DNA of 64,000 nt from Amblyornis subalaris (taxonomy: Eukaryota > Chordata > Aves > Passeriformes > Ptilonorhynchidae), in NCBI GenBank assembly GCA_018881555.1, contig JACAXG010000012.1:682001-746000 (forward strand), given 5' to 3'. Shown here piece after piece: positions 57,101 through 64,000 of this stretch. The notes below the pieces were generated by a model that saw nothing but the letters and a program-made list of their open reading frames with translations, was not told the DNA's origin and made no database searches. Position numbers and translations under genes: made by a program. Numbering within the stretch: the first letter of the stretch is position 1; the number at the start of each line of letters is the position of its first letter.

Positions 57101-60100
57101 ATTTTTCCCTTTCACATGCTTAAGGCAAAAAGTACAACATAAACGTAGTTCCCTTTTTAGCCTTGTTTCTATAGTGTTAGTTTATTTCACAAGTGTTGCA
57201 TTTTTTATTAACAGAAGAATTTTAAGCANTAAATACCTGTACTGAAGATCTGTAGTATCTGTTTCTTACCTCAGTTTTGATTGATTAAAACTTTATTTCA
57301 ACTTTATTTACAGAACATAGTTAATATGCACTCAAGAGAAAAATACAAACAGGCATTTGACTTTCAATATTGTAAAGAGGATGCAGGAATAAAATCTTGG
57401 AAAGTAAACATAACCGTTGATCCCAAATTTGAGGTTTGGCCAGGTCTCAGTCTTCTACACATTTACGTTCCTTGCCTTACAATTTTCTTATGCTTCAGCT
57501 GTGGGAATTGAGCTGTTAGTCTAGGGCAAAGCAAGTGAGAATCCTCTCCTACCTCAACAAAAATCACAGCTCACTTCCTTCCTGCCCCCAATTTTTTTCC
57601 TTGATTTCTGAAATCATGGTACTATGCACACAGATAAACCACAGCAGGAATAAGAGGAAGTGTCTTTATTAATGTAATTTTGTGAATCAGAACTTTAAGG
57701 CTCCTGTGGGATCATAAAAACACAACAGAAGGGAGCATTTTTTGTAAAGAAGCATTAGCCTTCTGAGGATTCATCACATGCTTATGTAAACCCCTTTCTT
57801 TCTAACACTTTCATGCTCAGTTGTCATTCACTAATCAATATCCAGGTTCCTCCATTACAAATTACCATACTATCAAGTGTAGATCATGTCTGTTCAGCAC
57901 TGTGGAGATGGTTCTTCTCAACTTACTTTTAATGACTATAGGTCAATTCTAGATTAAATGAAAAGGCATTGCTGTAAACTTTCAGTAAAAGCAAAAGAGA
58001 TGTTTGAAGTCTGTCCTCCTTCCAGATTGCCACCAAGAATAGGACTAAAATCTCTCTGTATTAATAAAATGTAGTCCCAAAATAAACTGTTATTTGAAGT
58101 CCATTAAAACCTCACCATTTACTTCAGTGGTTCTGAAAAAACTCCAGGAGTTTACAACTTAGTCCCCTCTACACATATATCACTGGGAGAAGGAAATACG
58201 TTTAGTATATGATGTTTCAAGATCAAGTTATAGGACCCAACGGTTAAATATACAAAAAAATGCCACTGCCATTTAATCATCACATGATCTTGGGTAAAGA
58301 GCAGANCCCTGAGGTGATGCAATCAGTACATATCAAGAGATAACAGCAACACTAACGGCAAAACACAACCAAGTGCTGCTTTCAAGACTGAAAAACAGCC
58401 AATGTCAAAATGAAACACGGTCATTTGGCTGTTAAGCTGTTGGAATGAGACAGCAGTTACCTGTGAAAGACTTACTGCCTGTATGCCACTTACCATACAG
58501 AAAAGGCAAGTTTACATTACAAAATCAGCCACCAAGTGAATTGTTATGGTCACAATCAGATCAGCTAGGAACACTNTCCAAGGCTCCAGGGTAGATGACG
58601 GCTCCTCCTTCCAGAAAGGTCTTTACAACAGTTCTATCCATAGCTGATAGGCCCAAGTTGCTTACAACTTGAAAGAAACTAGAGTGCTTTCAGTCTAGTA
58701 GAAAGGGATGGGATATGATAGTGAAAGTGTGTGACAGAAGAAACTCAAAAGAACTGATACATGCAAATCTCCAAAACCATGTTTAACATTTTAGAAGTGA
58801 CATATATACATTAAGTCCTTTCTCTCAATCCACTGGTTTACAGCCCCAAGTCTACATATCATGACAAAGTGTTAGAACTAGAGACATTTTAGATATATCT
58901 ATATCTAAATATGCTTCTTCTCTCTTTCTGCAGCTGCTGATGCCAGAAGCTAAATCAGAAGAACATTAAAAGCCCTTCCATTTTTTTACTTGCTATGTTC
59001 ATTTCCAAGTCAAGCAGCAAATTCTGAAACAATATTTTTTGCCTCAGTTATCAGTGACTCATTTCATTGCACAGGCAGTGAAAAGCAGTATTCACTTGCA
59101 TAATCTTTTTTGAGGCTCACACTTCCTACCTGCTCTGATACATCAGCAGGTGGGAACAACTTCGGCAAAGAGCTACCAGGTTTTTTGCTGCAGAGATGGC
59201 ATTATTGATCATAAGTTTTTTCCTCTGCAATTATTCCTGAAGTAGCACAGAAGTTTTTTTAAGAGCAGTGGTGAAGATTTAACTCCTGAAAAGCAGCAAT
59301 TTTTAACAAGTACTTGAAATACAAGAAGGGCAGTACGCAGTTATACGTAGAACTTATTAATGTGGTAAAATCTCAATGCTTGGTGGAAACCAGAAGTGAT
59401 CTAAAACAGACTTGTTCCTAGAAAGAACTGGAATTAAGTACAGATAACGTCAGTAATGTTAAAAACCAAACACCTAAAATATTCAGAGGGAGCATTTCAA
59501 TAACAGAGAGGACAACATGCACATAATTTGATCACTCTGTTAAACATTACAGCGCATTGTGGTTAGAGTTGCCTTTCTGGATTTTCCTATGATTGATCTT
59601 ATCCCCACCGAGTGTATCTCTGAAAGATTTCTGCATTTCTTGATACCAAATATTATTTATCAGTGCACACTTTCAGGAAGTCAAACCTGTATTAGCTGCA
59701 TGACTGAAGTGATACACCATCTGACCAACTGATAAGAAATACCAGAGCAACTTAGAGATTAAGCACGCAAAGGCTTACTTTGTATGCTTCTGCACGCCTG
59801 GTGCACAAGAAGAGGGATTATAACCTGTTATTCCAGTGACAAATTCTTCAAGTACAGGGTTGAAAAATAGCCACAATGCTTGAAGCAAAATTTTAGTTCC
59901 TTAAATCAGAAAGCATGAAAGGCCAATCATTGCCAGGAGGCTGGGGGTGCTTCAGAACAGAGCTCTAGAAAAGTTATTTCATTTACAAAATCAAGACAAA
60001 AGACTTACAAGTTCTACAGGTATATGGGGTTTTTTAATAGAATCTTCTAAGTCCCCAGTGCACAAAACAGGCTTTGAGGGGAAGGCATAGAGAAACCTTT

Positions 60101-60626
60101 TGCTTCATCCAAATCAAAGAAAGTTTTAAACATGTGGAATCAAAAACTCCCTGGATGTGTGCATCCTTTCAATGCCACTGGCTCACAGCTTTACAGTCCT
60201 GATGACCTATCAGTAAATTACTGTCAGAACCAAAGGAGACTTGTAAGTAAACCAGAAAGACATTTGAGCCACCATAAAAATTACAACAATCTGCATATCA
60301 TCCATCTAAAAGTCATGGATCCTGACTAGCTTATCAAAAAGAATGGGAATCATAGAAAAAAGTCTAAGCTTTGCTTTAAAATCTTCAAAGGTTTCATCTG
60401 GTTATTCTGCCATAGGCCAAACCTTCTCTTTACAGTAAATCAGCTTCACCAGCAAAGCCTGCTCCTATGTTAAATTCTTGTCCCACCTGTGTCCCAGTGC
60501 ACCTCTTGTGGCCATTCACTGGCTCCATTACAGGAGCAATGACAAATTCCTTGTGGAGCAAAACAGGATCAATAAAATGAGTTCAGCTAAAATTTTGCCT
60601 TCCTNTCAAAAATATCAGAAGTCACA

Positions 60627-60644
60627 AACCAACCAACCAACCAA
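60627..60644. repeat. (AACC)4 microsatellite
   Basis: Four perfect AACC units followed by AA, within an STK39 intron. Confidence 0.85.
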
Positions 60645-63600
60645 AATCTGGCTGCTTTACAGAGAGCCAATACAGTCCCAGAACACTCCTACCAGTGGAA
60701 CGACAGAGAACCACACCACTAAGTGGGAATGGACAAAATTATTTCAAATGGTTTCAGCCCTGCCCAATGTATTATATCACCACATTCACAGGCAACTCTA
60801 GAGCAGATGGATGAATATGGAAGAGTGTGGTCTCTCAAGGTAAAAGAATTGTTTTTAAAAGTATCAGAAAAATATCTAATTACAATTAAGTTTTGAACTA
60901 TCAAAATGCAAACCCTATTACAGTTAACCAGTAACACTCATGCCATTAATAATACAAATAAAATTACTTTTAACATTGAGATCAATTCAAGCTTTAAATT
61001 GTTTCCTTTAACATAAAGAAGGTTGGGGGTGGTATTTAGGCTTCTTTGTAATTTTCTTGTTTATCTTCTTTTTTTTTTCCCTTTGTAAATAGTACAATAA
61101 AAAGTCAGAATGGAATAAAAAAGCTCTAGGGATTTTAAAATTTCAGTATCAGCAACATCCCCAAATGCAATTGCCTGCATAATTTACAACCACAGCTGTG
61201 CAGGTTAAAAGCCTAATTCCTTTCCATCTAAATATTTTGACATGCAAATCTTCTTGATAACCTAAATTTAATAAGCAGACAAAATATATTGATTTCTTAG
61301 CTCAATAATTATAAATTTTACATACAAAAATAGTTTTGATAAACAAATACACCATTTCTCTATTAAATAAGTGATGGTATAGCAATTGCATACAGAATTA
61401 TTTAGGTCATAATTAAAATAAAATTTCCAATTTTTAATTTATTTTCAATAAAAATACAGCAAGGCATAAAAACATCCTTAAGTAGTGAATAAGAAATGCA
61501 TAATTTACAATTTTTAAAGAGCAAGCTTTGAAGGAAATAATAGAGGTAAAAAGAAAAAGCAGGATTAGAATCAATAGTTTAATCAAGGCTTCCTGCTTAC
61601 TGATTNCAGTCATGATTTAATCATGGTTAAACAGGCTATTTAAATGAAATCTCCACGCTGTGAAAATAAAATCAGTAACCACATCCCCACACCTCCCTGA
61701 TTCCCAGGACAAAGCCTTAGAAGTGGTGGCAAAATAGAACATAGGACAGTGCTCAATACTGTAATCATAGGTACATTTAATTCTACAAATGGTTTTGTTC
61801 ATGATGTTTGTTACCAGATCAATTCCCAGACTGTAGAGAAGTTCTGCTGCTTTACAGTTGTAAATCTACCCCACAGCTGGGAGTTTGTTTGTGGATTTTG
61901 TCATTAAATACACCTGGTAACAGAAGCCACTCTAATAGCAAAAATGTTGAGAAATACCTATTCTTGGTGAAGAACACACCAGTCCCACTTCTTACAAAAG
62001 AGACTGAAGTGATAGAAGTTTTTGTTTAAGATACCAAAACAAAACTGGAAGGAGAAAATAAAAAAGAAAAAGAGAGGTGAGTACTTTGGCTTATGGTACT
62101 AAGCCAATTACCAAACTCATTCCACCTCTAGCCAGAGCAGATTTTGGGGTTTGCTTGTTTATAGTTTTGGGGGTTTTACCCCAAACTCTGTGTATTAACC
62201 AACACAGGAGTAGCCCTACTAGGTACCTCCAGCCAAGTATATTTTTCCTGTGACTTTACATGTAATTAATTTTGTAAGAAAGAGGTCAAAAAACCACACC
62301 AACATAAAAGCCGGAAGGTTAGCACTTGAGCTCCTGCTCAGACTCGTGAGCGATACCTCATCATCTGTGTTCTGGTATGCACAGGAAATCACATTCGACT
62401 CGAGTCACATGAAACCACCTGCTACCAGCTACTCCCTGGACTTGTATGTGTCTGTTCAGAGCCCCGGAAGGTATATTCCTCAGAACTCATCAAATGCCAC
62501 AGTTTCCAGCTATGTTAGCAGAAGAAGTGTTTTTCTATGAAATACACACACAAACATTTACATGTAAATAACAGAGTGTGACATTACAGGCAATTCTGCC
62601 TTAGCATTTTCCCTACTGTCTGTTTAAAATAAGATATGCAATAACAGAAATATCTCATTCACCAGTAAAACATTTCCATTTGCCCCTTTTATTCTTCCAT
62701 AGGCTTAACTAATCTAGTGTGCAGGAACGGTATTAAATTAGGTCCTGGGACATTCCAAATTACTGTCAGTAAATTATCTTCCTGTCATAGGAGCTAATTT
62801 AACCATCTTAGATTGCTTCAGATAATTTGCAATTCTTAACTATTAACCATTAACAAGTCTCCTAATTTAACATGAAATATCTCTGTTATTAATCCAAGTA
62901 GTCAAATCCTCTGACAGTGACCTTCCTAAATCTGTAACTGTAACAGCTTGGTGGTTAGACCGGAAATTTCAAATCTAGGGCGATAATTCCTCCCCACTCC
63001 CTTTCCCTGGTGGTATGAACAGTCCTGCAGGAGGACTAAATCACAGGCAACTGCTTCCAGCCCCTCTTTGCAGAGTTCCTGCCAGGGTCTGTTGCCAAGA
63101 CACATGGTGTGCACAGACGTACCAGAAAAAGCAGGATTACAGATTTCATTCCTCCCTACTCTCAAACACCACTTCCTCCTGAGGCCGAGGATACAGGAGT
63201 ATCAGCATTTCAATGTAGCAATTGCTCAGTCTGGGTCAGAGTTACACATTGTGGCAACAGATCAAGCCAGTGAGAACCAGTACTTTCAGTTCACTGCAAA
63301 ATTCAAGCACAGTCTCTCAACTACATTTGAGCTTTAAAACACTAATGGTCTGTATTAAGCATTTAATACTAGGGCCTTTCAAGAGCTTTGCATGGAATTA
63401 CCTAAAACAGACTGCTGATAATTCCACTTCCGGGGCAACATACTCCAAGACACAATAGTGAAAAAGATGGAAAATAAATTGGAAATTCCTGTCTCCAGCT
63501 GATAAAGCAACTCTGACAGTAGAGAATTTTTTGACAAGTTAGTTGTACTGAGAAAACTATGAAAACAGAAAGGTATTAAATACATGTTAAGGACAGATAA

Positions 63601-64000
63601 ATCAGTCTGGATGGTTTCCAACTTGAGTAACACAGTTAAATACCACCACTTGTATAAAGAGTACCATGGCATTCTTTAAAGATTATTTCAGACTGTGAGT
63701 TGTGCTTCTGATCCACGACAAGGCATTTGCAATAAACAGAGGCTGTTGTTAATTTAGCACACCCGACTGAATTACTGAATGAGTCCAACCCTGCTCTGAC
63801 TGGGAAAAAAATAAGAGAATCTGACCATCCAGGTAAAGAATTACTTAAATGCAGTGATTCTGCTGCCAGAATTCCTCCTTTATGAAGGTAATTTTTAATT
63901 TTTATGGGTACTATTAACCTTTTTTTGGAACGTACTGCTAGGAAAAAACATGCAAACTGTCATCTAAAATGTAATGGGTTGTCATGGTGGAGCCTCATTG

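Larger units (their letters stand above)
52360..64000 (-). other. STK39 intron running off the window
   Basis: I searched the minus strand for the preceding exon, which should end in a VNLVLRLR-like segment, and for the acidic linker and kinase exons, and found none. The intron therefore probably extends past 64000, though a diverged small exon could be missed. The stretch holds a CR1 tail, an AACC repeat and an unexplained open frame near 62.4 kb. Confidence 0.6.

Overview
The window looks like vertebrate, almost certainly bird, nuclear DNA. It is mostly AT-rich non-coding sequence with short tails of CR1 LINEs (the dominant avian retroposon), one LTR-like block, few other repeats, and isolated single-base Ns typical of a draft assembly. 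Only two genes can be supported, B3GALT1 (plus strand) and the 3' end of STK39 (minus strand). They lie tail to tail, which as I recall is also their order in human 2q24. I cannot name the species.

Layout. 1-10483: 5' flank or intron of B3GALT1, with small tandem repeats and A-tracts. 10484-11693: terminal exon of B3GALT1, with candidate 5' UTR, two short upstream ORFs and an intact 326-codon CDS (10713-11693). About 11694-15480: probable long AU-rich 3' UTR with several poly(A) signals and four Pumilio-type motifs. About 15480-29815: intergenic, with an LTR-like block (18201-18670, minus), two adjacent CR1 tails (20795-20926) and a GC-rich patch near 23.5 kb. 29815-30270: a CpG island with a good minus-strand splice donor and no known gene. 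About 30385-31810: probable STK39 3' UTR. 31811-52359: the last four STK39 coding exons, with clean splice sites and continuous phase. 52360-64000: the next STK39 intron, in which I found no exon.

B3GALT1 is a Golgi beta-1,3-galactosyltransferase that extends N-acetylglucosamine-terminated glycans. STK39 (SPAK) is a Ste20-type kinase acting between WNK kinases and SLC12 cation-chloride cotransporters; the part seen here is its C-terminal docking (CCT) domain. The two are physical neighbours with no known shared pathway.

I found no operon, CRISPR array, phage, toxin or other novel system. The observations most worth checking are the CpG island with its minus-strand donor just past the STK39 poly(A) signals, the tandem upstream ORFs before B3GALT1, and the Pumilio-motif set in its 3' UTR.
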